DNA from: Streptomyces sp. NBC_01498
GTDB lineage: Bacteria; Actinomycetota; Actinomycetes; Streptomycetales; Streptomycetaceae
Direction: 5' to 3'
Assembly (NCBI RefSeq): GCF_036327775.1
Contig: NZ_CP109598.1
Location: 4,402,001-4,466,000, forward strand
Length of the DNA: 64,000 nucleotides
Shown piece by piece: positions 17,720 to 25,725 of this stretch. The position numbers were made by a program, and so were the translations under genes. The notes beneath the pieces are model-generated. The model had not been told where the DNA came from. It was given only the letters and a program-made list of their open reading frames with translations, and did not search any database. The stretch's first letter is position 1. Every line of letters starts with the position of its first letter.

Positions 17720-19692
17720 CGACACGGACGCCCGAAGGGGAGAGCGTCGCCGTCGCCGACGGCGCCCCCCTGGAGCGGGGCCGCGCGCGCCTCCAGGAGG
17801 CGCTGACCGTACGGTACGACGCCGCCACCGCCCGCCCGGGGGAGCTGCCCGCGCCGCTCGTCGTGCCGCTCGGCGGCGCCGACGTCCTCGGCTTCGGACA
17901 CCCCGACCCGTACGCCGTCCTGCGCCCGGAGGCAAACGTCCAGCTCACCGCGCGGGCCGCGCTGATCGGCCCCTGGGGCGGCACGGACCAGCGCGCCTGC
18001 GGCCAGTGCCTCGCCATGCGCTGGCAGCGGCTGCGCAGCCGCTCCGAGCGCGAGGCGCTGGAACTGGGCCACGAACCGCACGGCGCCGAGGACTGGCCGC
18101 TGCTCACCGACTACGCGGTGGACGCGATCTGGGCGGCGTATCTCGCCGTCCGCACCGGCGGGTTCACCCCGCCCGCCGACACCGCCGCCGACCGCGCGCT
18201 GCCGCAGGTCACCCGCGTCGACCTCGGCACCCTCGCCACCGCGACCTTCCCGCTGCTGCCGGAACCGCTCTGCCCCTCCTGCGTCCCCGAGCGCCCCGAC
18301 ACCGCCGACGACGCGCGCATGGATCTCGTCGCCCGCCCCAAGCCCGACCCGGACGGCTACCGGCTGCGCCCGCTCGGCGCGTACCCGCTGCCGACCGCCG
18401 CGCTCGCCAACCCCGTCTGCGGCGCGCTCGGTTCGGACACCTGGATCAACCCGGCCTCCACGACCACGGCGCCCGTCGCCGGCACCCACTTCGTACGCGG
18501 GTACGCCGGGCTCAACGACGTCACCTGGAGCGGCCAGGCCAACAGCTACTCCACCAGCCGCCGACTCGCGTTCCTGGAAGGGCTCGAACGGTACGCGGGC
18601 ACCCACCGCCGCCGGGGCACCAGCCCGGTCCTCGACTCGTACACCAACCTCGCCGCCGACGCCCTCAACCCGGCCGACTGCGGCTTCTACGCGGACGCGA
18701 CGTACGAGAAGGACCACCTGGTCAGCCCGTTCGACCCGGACCGGCCGATCCCCTGGGTCTGGGGCCACTCGCTGCGCGACGACCGCCCGATCCTCGTACC
18801 CGCCCGCCTCGCCCACTACAGCGCGGGCGTCGACGCCGACAACTTCGTCTTCGAATGCTCCAACGGCTGCGCCACCGGCGGGAGTCTGGAGGAGGCCATC
18901 CTCTTCGGCCTGCTGGAGCTGATCGAACGCGACGCGTTCCTCCTCGCCTGGTACGGCCGCGCCCGCCTCACCGAGATCGACCTCGGCTCCTGCCGGGGCG
19001 GCACCATCCGCACCATGCTCGACCGGGCCGCCCTGCACGGCTACGACGTGCACGCCTTCGACACCCGGATGGACCTCGCCGTCCCCGTCGTCACGGCCCT
19101 CGCGGTGCGCCGCGACGGCGGACTCGGCACGCTCTCCTTCAGCGCCGCCGCCGGGTTCGACCCGGAGGGCACCGTCGACGCGGCGCTCTCCGAAGTCCTC
19201 ACCTACATCCCCCACCTGCCCTACCAGGTCGCCGAACGCGAGGGCGAGCTGCGGGAGATGGCGGCCGACTACCGCAAGGTCCTGCACCTGAAGGACCACG
19301 CGCAGCTGTACGGCCTGCCGGAGATGACGCACCACGCCCGGGAGTACCTGGAGCCCACCGCCGTACGGTCGCTGGACGAGACGTACGCCGACTGGGCGCC
19401 GCTGCGCCCGCGCACCGGGGACCTGCTGGACGATCTGCGGCTGCTGCGCGACGAGTTGGCGGGCGCGGGATACGACGTGATCGCCGTGGACCAGACGACG
19501 CCGGAACAGCGCCGGATGGGACTGCACACGGTGAGCACCACCGTGCCCGGTCTGCTGCCGCTGGACTTCGGGTGGACCCGGCAGCGGGCCCTGCTGATGC
19601 CCCGGCTGCGGACGGCGCTGCGGGCGGCCGGGCGGCGCCCGGACGACCTCCCGGAGCCGGACGTCAAGGCGGTCCCGCATCCGTTTCCCTAG
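17716..19692 (+). CDS. YcaO-domain protein, second copy
   Basis: This is a second YcaO of 658 residues at the end of the operon, with the same layout as the first. CxxC pairs lie near residues 95 (CGQC) and 186 (CPSC), and the ATP-site motifs LEGLERYAG near 287 and ELIERDAF near 401 are present. The C-terminus is also Pro-His-Pro-Phe-Pro. All visible catalytic motifs are kept, so it is not an obvious degenerate partner. Possible roles are Ser/Thr rather than Cys cyclisation, modification at different core positions, or another YcaO reaction such as thioamidation. No TfuA-like partner is visible, which argues against thioamide formation. The start ATG overlaps the permease stop. A terminator-like hairpin begins 23 bases after its stop. 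Confidence 0.92.
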   Translation: MTTRTPEGESVAVADGAPLERGRARLQEALTVRYDAATARPGELPAPLVVPLGGADVLGFGHPDPYAVLRPEANVQLTARAALIGPWGGTDQRACGQCLAMRWQRLRSRSEREALELGHEPHGAEDWPLLTDYAVDAIWAAYLAVRTGGFTPPADTAADRALPQVTRVDLGTLATATFPLLPEPLCPSCVPERPDTADDARMDLVARPKPDPDGYRLRPLGAYPLPTAALANPVCGALGSDTWINPASTTTAPVAGTHFVRGYAGLNDVTWSGQANSYSTSRRLAFLEGLERYAGTHRRRGTSPVLDSYTNLAADALNPADCGFYADATYEKDHLVSPFDPDRPIPWVWGHSLRDDRPILVPARLAHYSAGVDADNFVFECSNGCATGGSLEEAILFGLLELIERDAFLLAWYGRARLTEIDLGSCRGGTIRTMLDRAALHGYDVHAFDTRMDLAVPVVTALAVRRDGGLGTLSFSAAAGFDPEGTVDAALSEVLTYIPHLPYQVAEREGELREMAADYRKVLHLKDHAQLYGLPEMTHHAREYLEPTAVRSLDETYADWAPLRPRTGDLLDDLRLLRDELAGAGYDVIAVDQTTPEQRRMGLHTVSTTVPGLLPLDFGWTRQRALLMPRLRTALRAAGRRPDDLPEPDVKAVPHPFP

Positions 19693-19714
19693 GCACCGCG
19701 TGGCCCTGAGCGGT

Positions 19715-19738
19715 GTGCCCGGGGAGGTTCCCGGGCAC
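19715..19738. terminator. hairpin ending the biosynthetic operon
   Basis: Nine-base perfect arms (19715-19723 and 19730-19738) enclose a 6-base loop, starting 23 bases after the second YcaO stop. It lies between the operon and the convergent precursor gene. Confidence 0.55.
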
Positions 19739-19769
19739 CCGGCACTCGGCGGTTCCGGGCAGCACGGCA

Positions 19770-19816
19770 GCCGGCCCCTCCCCTGGTGGGTGATTCCCAC
19801 GGAGGAAGGGGCCGGC
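19770..19816 (-). terminator. hairpin downstream of the precursor-peptide gene
   Basis: Ten-base perfect outer arms (19770-19779 and 19807-19816) enclose an inner GTGGG/CCCAC pairing. The structure starts 20 bases past the precursor stop when read on the minus strand, so it can end the short precursor transcript. It also faces the operon from the other side. Confidence 0.6.
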
Positions 19817-19835
19817 GGCTCGCTGCGAAGCCGGA

Positions 19836-20012
19836 TCAGGCGGAGCAGGAGGTGGTGCTGGTGGTGCTGGAGCAGGTCGACGTCGAGGAGGACGACGTGG
19901 AACCGGCGAGGACGACCTCGACCGCGTCCGAGTAGTCCGAGATCTCGAAGGTCTCCGACTCGAGCTCCAGGATCTCGTCGGCGAGGGTGGCGAGACCGGT
20001 CTTCGGGGCCAT
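19836..20012 (-). CDS. TOMM/thiopeptide-like precursor peptide (58 aa) with Ser/Thr/Cys-only core
   Basis: This gene was found by translating the gap after the second YcaO. An ATG at 20012 has AAGGAG about 5 bases upstream on the minus strand, and the stop is at 19836. Residues 1-37 form an acidic leader (MAPKTGLATLADEILELESE at the start, ending in Val-Val-Leu-Ala-Gly). Residues 38-58 begin STSSSSTSTC and end TSCSA. They comprise 11 Ser, 7 Thr, 2 Cys and one terminal Ala, so 20 of 21 positions can be cyclised or dehydrated. The acidic leader and S/T/C core are typical of the thiazolylpeptide-type bacteriocin precursor family. It is the only candidate substrate near the modifying operon. If cleavage is after Gly37, the unmodified core would be about 1959.75 Da by my arithmetic; the cleavage site is unproven. 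Confidence 0.9.
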   Translation of the reverse strand: MAPKTGLATLADEILELESETFEISDYSDAVEVVLAGSTSSSSTSTCSSTTSTTSCSA

Positions 20013-20122
20013 GGGGTTCTCCTTGTGTCAGCGGGGCTTCACCGGCCTGTCCGGCAGCGCCCCGTTGCGATGGACCCATTGCACCGGTGGCCGCTGTCAG
20101 TTGGGCCCGGCTTTCGCTGTCA

Positions 20123-20149
20123 CTCCGCTGACACCCCGTGTCAGCGGAG
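20123..20149. repeat. inverted repeat CTCCGCTGACA / TGTCAGCGGAG
   Basis: The 11-base arms (20123-20133 and 20139-20149) are perfect with a 5-base CCCCG spacer. The half-site TGTCAGCGG recurs near 20037. It is a candidate operator for the precursor promoter. Confidence 0.5.
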
Positions 20150-20195
20150 CGCGTGCCAGATGCGCGTGCCCTGTCGCACGCTCGAACCTCAAGAA

Positions 20196-20216
20196 ATGCT
20201 CAAGCATGGAATGCTT
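20196..20216. repeat. nested palindrome ATGCT-CA-AGCAT-GGA-ATGCTT
   Basis: Two overlapping symmetric elements share the central AAGCAT: ATGCT/AGCAT with a 2-base spacer and AAGCAT/ATGCTT with a 3-base spacer. The site lies about 85 bases upstream of the M20 start and 185 upstream of the precursor start. Its AT-richness and symmetry suggest a regulator binding site. Confidence 0.45.
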
Positions 20217-20300
20217 CGGCGAGGGCTCCGGCGGGGCTCGAACCGGACGTCGGCTCGAAACGGAACTCAGCAGGACTCCAGCCAGGGAGGTGGACGGCGC

Positions 20301-21677
20301 ATGATCGACGCGCTGAACGAGGACGCGCCCCGAGCGCCCGGACGCGCCCGCGCATCGGCGCAGGCGCCGGGCCTTCCGCCCGCGCCCGCGCACGAGGGCC
20401 CGGCCGTGCCCGCGCCGCCCGTGGCCGAGGCCGTGCCCGCGCCGCCCGCGCACGAGGCACCGGCCTCCGGCCCCGCCGCCGTCCCCCGCGACACCCTGCG
20501 GGCCGCCCTCACGCTCTACCTCGACCTGCACGCCCACCCCGAACTGTCCGGCGCCGAGGCCCGTACCGCAGAAGCCTTCGGCGCCCACCTCCGGGGCGAC
20601 GGCGCCACCGTGACCCACGGGGTCGGCGGCCACGGCGTCGTCGGCGTCCTGCGCAACGGCCCCGGCCCCACCCTCATGCTGCGCGCCGAACTCGACGCCC
20701 TGCCCCTCACCGAACGCACCGGCCTCGCGTACGAGAGCACCGTCCCCGGCACCATGCACGCCTGCGGCCACGACCTCCATCTCGCTTCCGCCGCGGGCGC
20801 GTTCACCCTGCTCGCACGGTCGGCCGCGAGCTGGAGCGGCACGCTGCTGGTCGTCGGCCAGCCCGCCGAGGAGACCCTGGAGGGCGCGGAGGCGATGCTC
20901 GCCGACGGCCTGTACGAGCGGTTCGGCACCCCCGACACCGTTCTCGCCCAGCACACCGCGCCCCTGCCGGCCGGCACCCTCGCCCACGGCCGGGGCCCGA
21001 TCATGGCGGCGAGCGCCGCGCTGGACGTCGTCATCCACGGGTACGGCGGCCACGCCGGCACCCCCCAGCTCACCGTCGACCCCGTCGTGACCGCCGCCGC
21101 GACCGTCATGCGCCTCCAGACGGTCGTCTCCCGCGAGACGGCCCCCTCCGACCAGGTCGTCCTCACCGTCGGCTCCCTGCACGCGGGCAGCCGGGGCAAC
21201 GTCGTCCCCGACGACGCCGAACTGAGCATCACCGTCCGCGCCGCCACCGACCAGGCCCTGGAACGGGCCGTGGCGGCGGCGACGCGGATCGTACGGGCCG
21301 AGTGCGCCGCCTCCGGCTGCCCCAGGGACCCCGACCTCACCGTGGTCTCCCGCTCCCCGGCCCTGCGGCCCGACCCGGCGGTGACGGCGGCCGTCCGGGC
21401 CGCCCACGAGCGGGAATTCGGCCCGCAGCGGGTCACCGACTGGCCGGGTTCCATGGCCACCGAGGACTTCCCGCGTTTCGCCGTCGAAGGTGTACGGACG
21501 GCATACTGGATGGTCGGTACGGTGTCCCCCCGTCAGTGGCGCGCCGCGCGCTCGGCGGGGCGGCCGGTGCCGCCCAACCACTCGGCGGAGTTCGCCCCCG
21601 ACGTACGCACCGCCCTGCCGGCGGGTGTCGCGGCCATGGCGACGGCCGCCAGGCAGCTGTTCAAGGAGACGCGTTGA
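20301..21677 (+). CDS. M20D-family amidohydrolase/carboxypeptidase-like enzyme
   Basis: This is a dizinc amidohydrolase of the hippurate hydrolase/IAA-amino-acid hydrolase type. After an unusual Ala/Pro-rich N-terminal extension of about 65 residues, the catalytic domain shows LHAHPELSG. It continues with the metal-binding HACGHDLH near residues 153-160, the catalytic Glu pair in GQPAEETLEGAEAML near 190-200, and a late MATEDF near 395 that supplies a metal ligand. At 458 residues, minus the extension, it has normal length. The ATG at 20301 is preceded by GGGAGG. It is transcribed divergently from the precursor, and the following 93-aa gene starts 3 bases after its stop. In this setting it may trim the leader remnant, deacylate or otherwise finish the peptide; that is inference. 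Confidence 0.87.
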   Translation: MIDALNEDAPRAPGRARASAQAPGLPPAPAHEGPAVPAPPVAEAVPAPPAHEAPASGPAAVPRDTLRAALTLYLDLHAHPELSGAEARTAEAFGAHLRGDGATVTHGVGGHGVVGVLRNGPGPTLMLRAELDALPLTERTGLAYESTVPGTMHACGHDLHLASAAGAFTLLARSAASWSGTLLVVGQPAEETLEGAEAMLADGLYERFGTPDTVLAQHTAPLPAGTLAHGRGPIMAASAALDVVIHGYGGHAGTPQLTVDPVVTAAATVMRLQTVVSRETAPSDQVVLTVGSLHAGSRGNVVPDDAELSITVRAATDQALERAVAAATRIVRAECAASGCPRDPDLTVVSRSPALRPDPAVTAAVRAAHEREFGPQRVTDWPGSMATEDFPRFAVEGVRTAYWMVGTVSPRQWRAARSAGRPVPPNHSAEFAPDVRTALPAGVAAMATAARQLFKETR

Positions 21678-21679
21678 CG

Positions 21680-21961
21680 ATGACGGCCCAGTGGCACGGG
21701 TGCGCGGACCTCGCGGAGACCCCCGCGTATCTGGAGATGGTGACGGTCCGCGTGGACGACACGGCTCCCTCCGCCGAGACGACCGCCGTCCGCCTGCTGG
21801 GTCTGCTGCCGGGTCATCTGAGATGTGTTCCGGAGGTCATGGGGGACCGGGTGCGGCTGTGGATCGCGCGGGACGGCGGGACGAGCGACACCGACATCCG
21901 CGGCGCGGTCCGCGCGGTGCTGGCGGACACGGCACTGTGGGGCTGGACGGAACAGGACTGA
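21680..21961 (+). CDS. 93-aa hypothetical protein coupled to the M20 gene
   Basis: I do not recognise this protein. The ATG at 21680 (an in-frame TTG lies at 21674) directly follows the M20 stop, with GGAGA upstream inside that gene. The product is acidic with a beta/alpha look: LEMVTVRVDDTAPSAETTAV, then a hydrophobic LLGLLPGHLRCVPEV, then VRLWIARDGG, and a C-terminal helix with two Trp. There is no signal peptide or membrane segment. The spacing says it is translated with the amidohydrolase, so it is likely a small partner or maturation factor of the peptide pathway. This is a weak functional statement based on context only. Confidence 0.7.
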   Translation: MTAQWHGCADLAETPAYLEMVTVRVDDTAPSAETTAVRLLGLLPGHLRCVPEVMGDRVRLWIARDGGTSDTDIRGAVRAVLADTALWGWTEQD

Positions 21962-21992
21962 CCCCCGTGCCCGGATCGGCATGCCCCCGCGC

Positions 21993-22002
21993 GACACGTG
22001 TC
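21993..22002. repeat. perfect palindrome GACACGTGTC
   Basis: A 10-base palindrome lies in the convergent gap between the 93-aa gene and the TrmB/LuxR-type regulator. It shares the TGTCA core with the elements upstream of the precursor. It is small, so chance cannot be excluded. Confidence 0.3.
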
Positions 22003-22011
22003 AACGGGCTG

Positions 22012-23007
22012 TCAGATCCAGCCCCGTTCACGGGCCAGCAGCGCGCCCTGCGCGCGGCTCGCGGCCCCCAGCGCCTGAAGGAGGTCGGCCACGTGTCTTC
22101 GGTACGTACGGACCGAAATGCCCAACTCGCGCGCGCCCGCCTCGTCCTTGCCCACCGTGCACATCGAGATCAGCACCCGCCGCTCGATCTCACCGAGCCC
22201 GTCCACCTCGCCGGAACCCTCCCCGGTGACGCTGACCAGGTCGTCCGCCTGCGCCCATATCTTCTCGAACAGGGCGATGATGTTGGAGACGAGCCCGCTC
22301 TTGTGCGCCAGCAGCGCACCCCGCGCGGTGTTCTTCGGGTCGACCGGCACCAGGGCCGTACGGCCGTCGTACACCAGGATCCGTTCCGTGATGTTCTTCG
22401 CGACCCGGATCTGAGCCCCGCGCTTGACCAGCTCACGCAGATAGTCGTGGGTCGGCCCGTCGTCCAGCGCGGCGGCGAGCACCACGTTGCGGATACGCAC
22501 CCCGCGCCGCAGACAGCGCAGATCCAGCGGGCGGGAACGCGCGATGTTCTCCGCCGAGAGCTTCCGGTACGGCTCCACGGACAGGATCTCGTCGCGCGCG
22601 AAGAACGCCAGGTCGTCGATCCGGTTCCGGATCTCCGTCAAGCCCTCCAACTGCTCGATCCCCTGCACCGGCGGCAGCCGGGACCCCTGCTCCGCGCGCA
22701 GCCCCTCGACCAGGTCGCGGGCCCGCATGACCCGGCGCAGCTCCTCGTGCAACTGGTTGAGCCGCGCGTCGGTCAGCCGCGCCAGCGCCACCCCGGGGTC
22801 GGCGGGGGAGACCTGACTGTGCGTACTGTCGGGATGGAGCAGCCCCAGCTCCCGCAGCCGGTCGAGACTGCGCCTGGCCTCGTCCGGCGGAGTGTGGACC
22901 AGCAGATGGATGTCGTCCGCGGACGTATCCGGATTACGGAGAAAGTGCCGGTAGATCTCTTCCTCGGTCGGAGAGACGCCGAAGACGGACATCTCGTTGT
23001 CGCCCAA
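22012..23007 (-). CDS. TrmB/LuxR-type transcriptional regulator
   Basis: This is a 331-residue DNA-binding regulator bordering the peptide cluster. Residues 10-65 form a TrmB-like winged helix (EEEIYRHFLRNPDTSADDIH). The middle part (150-265) resembles the PLD-like sensor region of such proteins, with LRELVKRGAQIRVAKNI and a segment listing LVPVDPKNTARGALLAHKSG. The C-terminus has a LuxR-type helix-turn-helix (GKDEAGARELGISVRTYRRH, near 285-305). I place the start at TTG 23007 because GGAGG lies 7 bases upstream. The next ATG (22992) would be 22 bases from that site. There is no phosphorylation domain. Regulators of this architecture often sit beside actinobacterial natural-product clusters. 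It probably controls the precursor or M20 promoters. Confidence 0.82.
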   Translation of the reverse strand: MGDNEMSVFGVSPTEEEIYRHFLRNPDTSADDIHLLVHTPPDEARRSLDRLRELGLLHPDSTHSQVSPADPGVALARLTDARLNQLHEELRRVMRARDLVEGLRAEQGSRLPPVQGIEQLEGLTEIRNRIDDLAFFARDEILSVEPYRKLSAENIARSRPLDLRCLRRGVRIRNVVLAAALDDGPTHDYLRELVKRGAQIRVAKNITERILVYDGRTALVPVDPKNTARGALLAHKSGLVSNIIALFEKIWAQADDLVSVTGEGSGEVDGLGEIERRVLISMCTVGKDEAGARELGISVRTYRRHVADLLQALGAASRAQGALLARERGWI

Positions 23008-23285
23008 GACTTGGCCTCCGCTACTTCATCAATTCACGCCGAGGACGGAATGGGTTGCCGATGCTGTTTCCCCGGTCCACCGCTCCCGCCGCCCGCGCGG
23101 CAGGGGAGGACCCTGGAGAGAGTAAAGGCAATGCCACGACTCTGTAACTGATCTTGCGTGGAACGGTGCCGAAGATATGGGTGAACCGGGCATGTCGTGA
23201 CGCCCCGCGGTCCCCCCGGCGCACCGGGTCGTGCCTCTCCCAGGATTCCCACCCCGCCTCGACGAAATCGCCTCCCGCCGGGAGC

Positions 23286-25562
23286 CTATGCGCTCCACCC
23301 GCCGAGACGAAGGCGTAGAGCGCCCGCCCGTCGGTCGTCGTAGGCGGAGATGAGCCGCAGAGCCTCCGCCCGCTGCGCGTCCCCCGCACCGGGTGCCTCG
23401 GCCGGCTCTGTCGCGGACTGCTCCGTCGCGGACGCCAGTGCCGCGAGGGCCAGTGCCTCGTGCCAGGAGTCGCCGAGGTCGTGATGCACGGCGGCGGCAC
23501 GACGGTGGAAGTGGACGGCTTCCTCCGGCCGGCCGAGCGCGCGGTACGCCTCACCCGTGCCGTACCAGGCCATCGCCTCACGACTTCGGTTGCCGAGCCG
23601 CCGGTGCAGCTCGGCGGAGCGCTGGTAGGAGGTGAGGGCGTCGGCGGTTCGGCCCAGAGCCAGTTGGGCGTCTCCGAGCGTCAGCAGCCAGTAGCCCTCA
23701 TAGATCTGGTCGCGCAGGACAAGCGCGATGTTCATGGCCTCCTCGGCCAGGCGCAGCGCCTCGTCCAACTCGCCCCGCTCGCGGTGGAGACAGCTCAGGA
23801 TGCGCAGAACGTTGCCTTCGCTCCCCGCGTTTCCCAGGGCGCGCTGGACGGCCAGCGCCTCTTCGGCGGAGACAGCGGCCTCTTCGAGCCGTCCCGCGTT
23901 GTAGTGCGTGGCGGCCAGGTTCGCCAGGGCGGAAGCGGCCCAGCGTTCGGAGCCGGCCTCCTGCCAGAGGGTCGCGGCCTGCTCGAAATGGGCAGCCGCG
24001 TCGCTCAGTCGGCGTCGCCTCAGGTGAATGAGCGCGATCAGATTCAGTGAGCTCGCCTCACCGGCCCCGTCGCCGTTGCCACGGCGGATCGCCAGCGCCC
24101 GCTGATGGCAGTCCAGGCTCTCGTCCCACGCGTTGATCCGGTGATGTGCCATGCCCAGACAGCTGAGGAGTTCCGCCTCGGCGGTGGGGTCGCCCACCCG
24201 GCGGGCCGCTTCCACCCCCGTGGTCCCCACGGCCACCCAGTCCGTCATGGACGCGGACGGCGGCTGCATGTACCACAGGACCAGAGCCAACTTCCATGCC
24301 AGCGCGTCTTGTCCACCGGCCGCTGCGGCGCCGACCGTCCGGAGCAGGTTGGTCTGCTCGCGCTCAGCCCAGTCCATCGCCGCGTCGTAGTCTGCGAATT
24401 CCAACGGACGGACGGTCTCGGGCAGTTCAGGCAGCGATACGTGCTCCTCCGAGGGGGCGAGTCTGACCCGCGCTGCCTCCGCAGTGCACAGGTACCAGCT
24501 CAGCACCCGTTCAAGAGCGGCTTGTCCCTCCTCCTGAGGCTTCTCCTGCCGGGTGAGCCCGGCGGCGTACGCGCGCAGCAGGTCGTGGAACTGGTAGCGG
24601 TCAGGCCCCGTCTGCTCCAGCAGGTGTGCCCCGACGAGGGAGTCGAGCAGCTGGCGGGTCTGTATGGCGGGCAGGGCGGCGAGTGCACCGGCGGCGGCCA
24701 GTCCGAACTCGGGCCCGGGGTGCACACCGAGCTGCCGGAAGAGCGTCGCGCCCGGTTCGGACAGCGCACGGTAGGACCACGCGAACACGGTGCGGACGGC
24801 CTCGGCCTCCTCCGCGTCCCCGACGCTGAGCGCGTCCCAGAGGGCGGACTCGTCGCGCAGTTCGGCGATCAGATCGGCCAGACGTAGATGCGGATTGCTC
24901 GCGGCACGCTCGCCGGCGATGCGCAGAGCGAGCGGCAGCTCGGCGCAGAGTTTGGCGAGTTCGGCAATCTCACGCAGATCGTCCTCGGCCCGGTAACCGG
25001 CGGTCACCGCCCGAAGCAGCGCGACGGCTTCCGGTTCGGGCAGCGTGCCGAGTGTCAGCCGGTGCGCCCCGTCCCTGATGGCGAGCCCGGAGAGCCTGCT
25101 GCGGCTCGTCACCACCGTCAGGCACTTCGAGCCGCCGGGCAGCAGGGGTCGTACCTGCGCGACTGTCGCCGCGTTGTCCAGGACGATCAGCATCGTCCGG
25201 TCGGCCAGCAGGGAGCGGTAGAGCGCGGCTGCGGCATCGGGTTCCCGCGGCACGGAGTCCGCCCGCACGCCGAGGGCGGAGAGGAATCCGCGGAGGGCCT
25301 CCTGGGCACTCAGCGGTTGCGCGGGGTCGTACCCCCGCAGATTGACGTACAACTGCCCGTCGGGGAAACGCTCACGGACCTGGTGCGCCCAGTGCAGCAC
25401 GAGCGAGGTCTTGCCCGCACCGGCCGTACCCGCGACGACGGCGACCGAGACGACGACGGGGGAGCCGTCACCGTCCTCACGGGGCAGAACGGCATTCAGC
25501 TGGCCCAGTTCGCTGCTGCGGTTGATGAAGCGGTGTATGTCGCCCGGTAACTGGCGAGGCAC
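23286..25562 (-). CDS. NB-ARC/TPR signalling protein (AfsR-like, no DNA-binding domain); start uncertain
   Basis: This is a STAND-class ATPase likely to act as a regulatory switch. From GTG 25562 the product is about 758 residues. It has a VPRQLPGDIHRFINRSSEL lead-in and a P-loop (AGTAGAGKTSL) near residue 45. MLIVLDNAATVAQVRPLLPGG (Walker B region) is near 125, and a winged helix (YQFHDLLRAYAAG) near 330. From about 430 there is a run of TPR repeats (GMAHHRINAWDESLDCHQRAL and several more). Coding-like sequence with a Gly-Ser-Val-Thr-Gly-Gly-Val-His-Phe-His motif, typical of the family's N-terminus, continues upstream to about 25725. That stretch has no ATG, GTG or TTG, so the real start may be a CTG (25661) or an ATC just after the DUF6879 stop. 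An in-frame TTA codon lies at 25550-25548. Confidence 0.82.
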   Translation of the reverse strand: MPRQLPGDIHRFINRSSELGQLNAVLPREDGDGSPVVVSVAVVAGTAGAGKTSLVLHWAHQVRERFPDGQLYVNLRGYDPAQPLSAQEALRGFLSALGVRADSVPREPDAAAALYRSLLADRTMLIVLDNAATVAQVRPLLPGGSKCLTVVTSRSRLSGLAIRDGAHRLTLGTLPEPEAVALLRAVTAGYRAEDDLREIAELAKLCAELPLALRIAGERAASNPHLRLADLIAELRDESALWDALSVGDAEEAEAVRTVFAWSYRALSEPGATLFRQLGVHPGPEFGLAAAGALAALPAIQTRQLLDSLVGAHLLEQTGPDRYQFHDLLRAYAAGLTRQEKPQEEGQAALERVLSWYLCTAEAARVRLAPSEEHVSLPELPETVRPLEFADYDAAMDWAEREQTNLLRTVGAAAAGGQDALAWKLALVLWYMQPPSASMTDWVAVGTTGVEAARRVGDPTAEAELLSCLGMAHHRINAWDESLDCHQRALAIRRGNGDGAGEASSLNLIALIHLRRRRLSDAAAHFEQAATLWQEAGSERWAASALANLAATHYNAGRLEEAAVSAEEALAVQRALGNAGSEGNVLRILSCLHRERGELDEALRLAEEAMNIALVLRDQIYEGYWLLTLGDAQLALGRTADALTSYQRSAELHRRLGNRSREAMAWYGTGEAYRALGRPEEAVHFHRRAAAVHHDLGDSWHEALALAALASATEQSATEPAEAPGAGDAQRAEALRLISAYDDRRAGALRLRLGGWSA

Positions 25563-25725
25563 CGGTCCTTCGCGGCCCGCCTCACCCTCTCCGTGCCGAT
25601 GGAAGTGAACTCCGCCGGTGACGCTCCCGGCCTGGACGACGTCCTGGGACGTTCCCGACAGGTCATTGCTCGACCGGTCGGGAACCTCCGATGCCTCGTT
25701 GTGCTCGTTGATGATGTGCTCCGGG

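Larger units (their letters stand above)
20013..20300. promoter_or_regulatory. divergent regulatory region between precursor and amidohydrolase genes
   Basis: These 288 bases should hold the promoters of both the precursor (minus) and the M20 gene (plus). They contain several TGTCA elements (near 20037, 20095, 20118 and 20139), a perfect 11-base inverted repeat at 20123-20149, and a nested palindrome at 20196-20216. The AT content near 20190-20216 is locally higher than in the surroundings. The TrmB/LuxR-type regulator encoded at 22-23 kb and the SARP are both possible binders. I cannot assign either from sequence. Confidence 0.55.

Noticed and set aside
6950..19692. Thioamide-forming role for the second YcaO
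   Set aside because: No TfuA-like gene is present and the C-terminal PHPFP tail is of the azoline-forming type; left only as a weak alternative.
4576..20012. Classical thiopeptide cluster with a central pyridine
   Set aside because: No second SpaB_C-type pyridine synthase is visible in the window, so I call a related azole/dehydroamino peptide instead.
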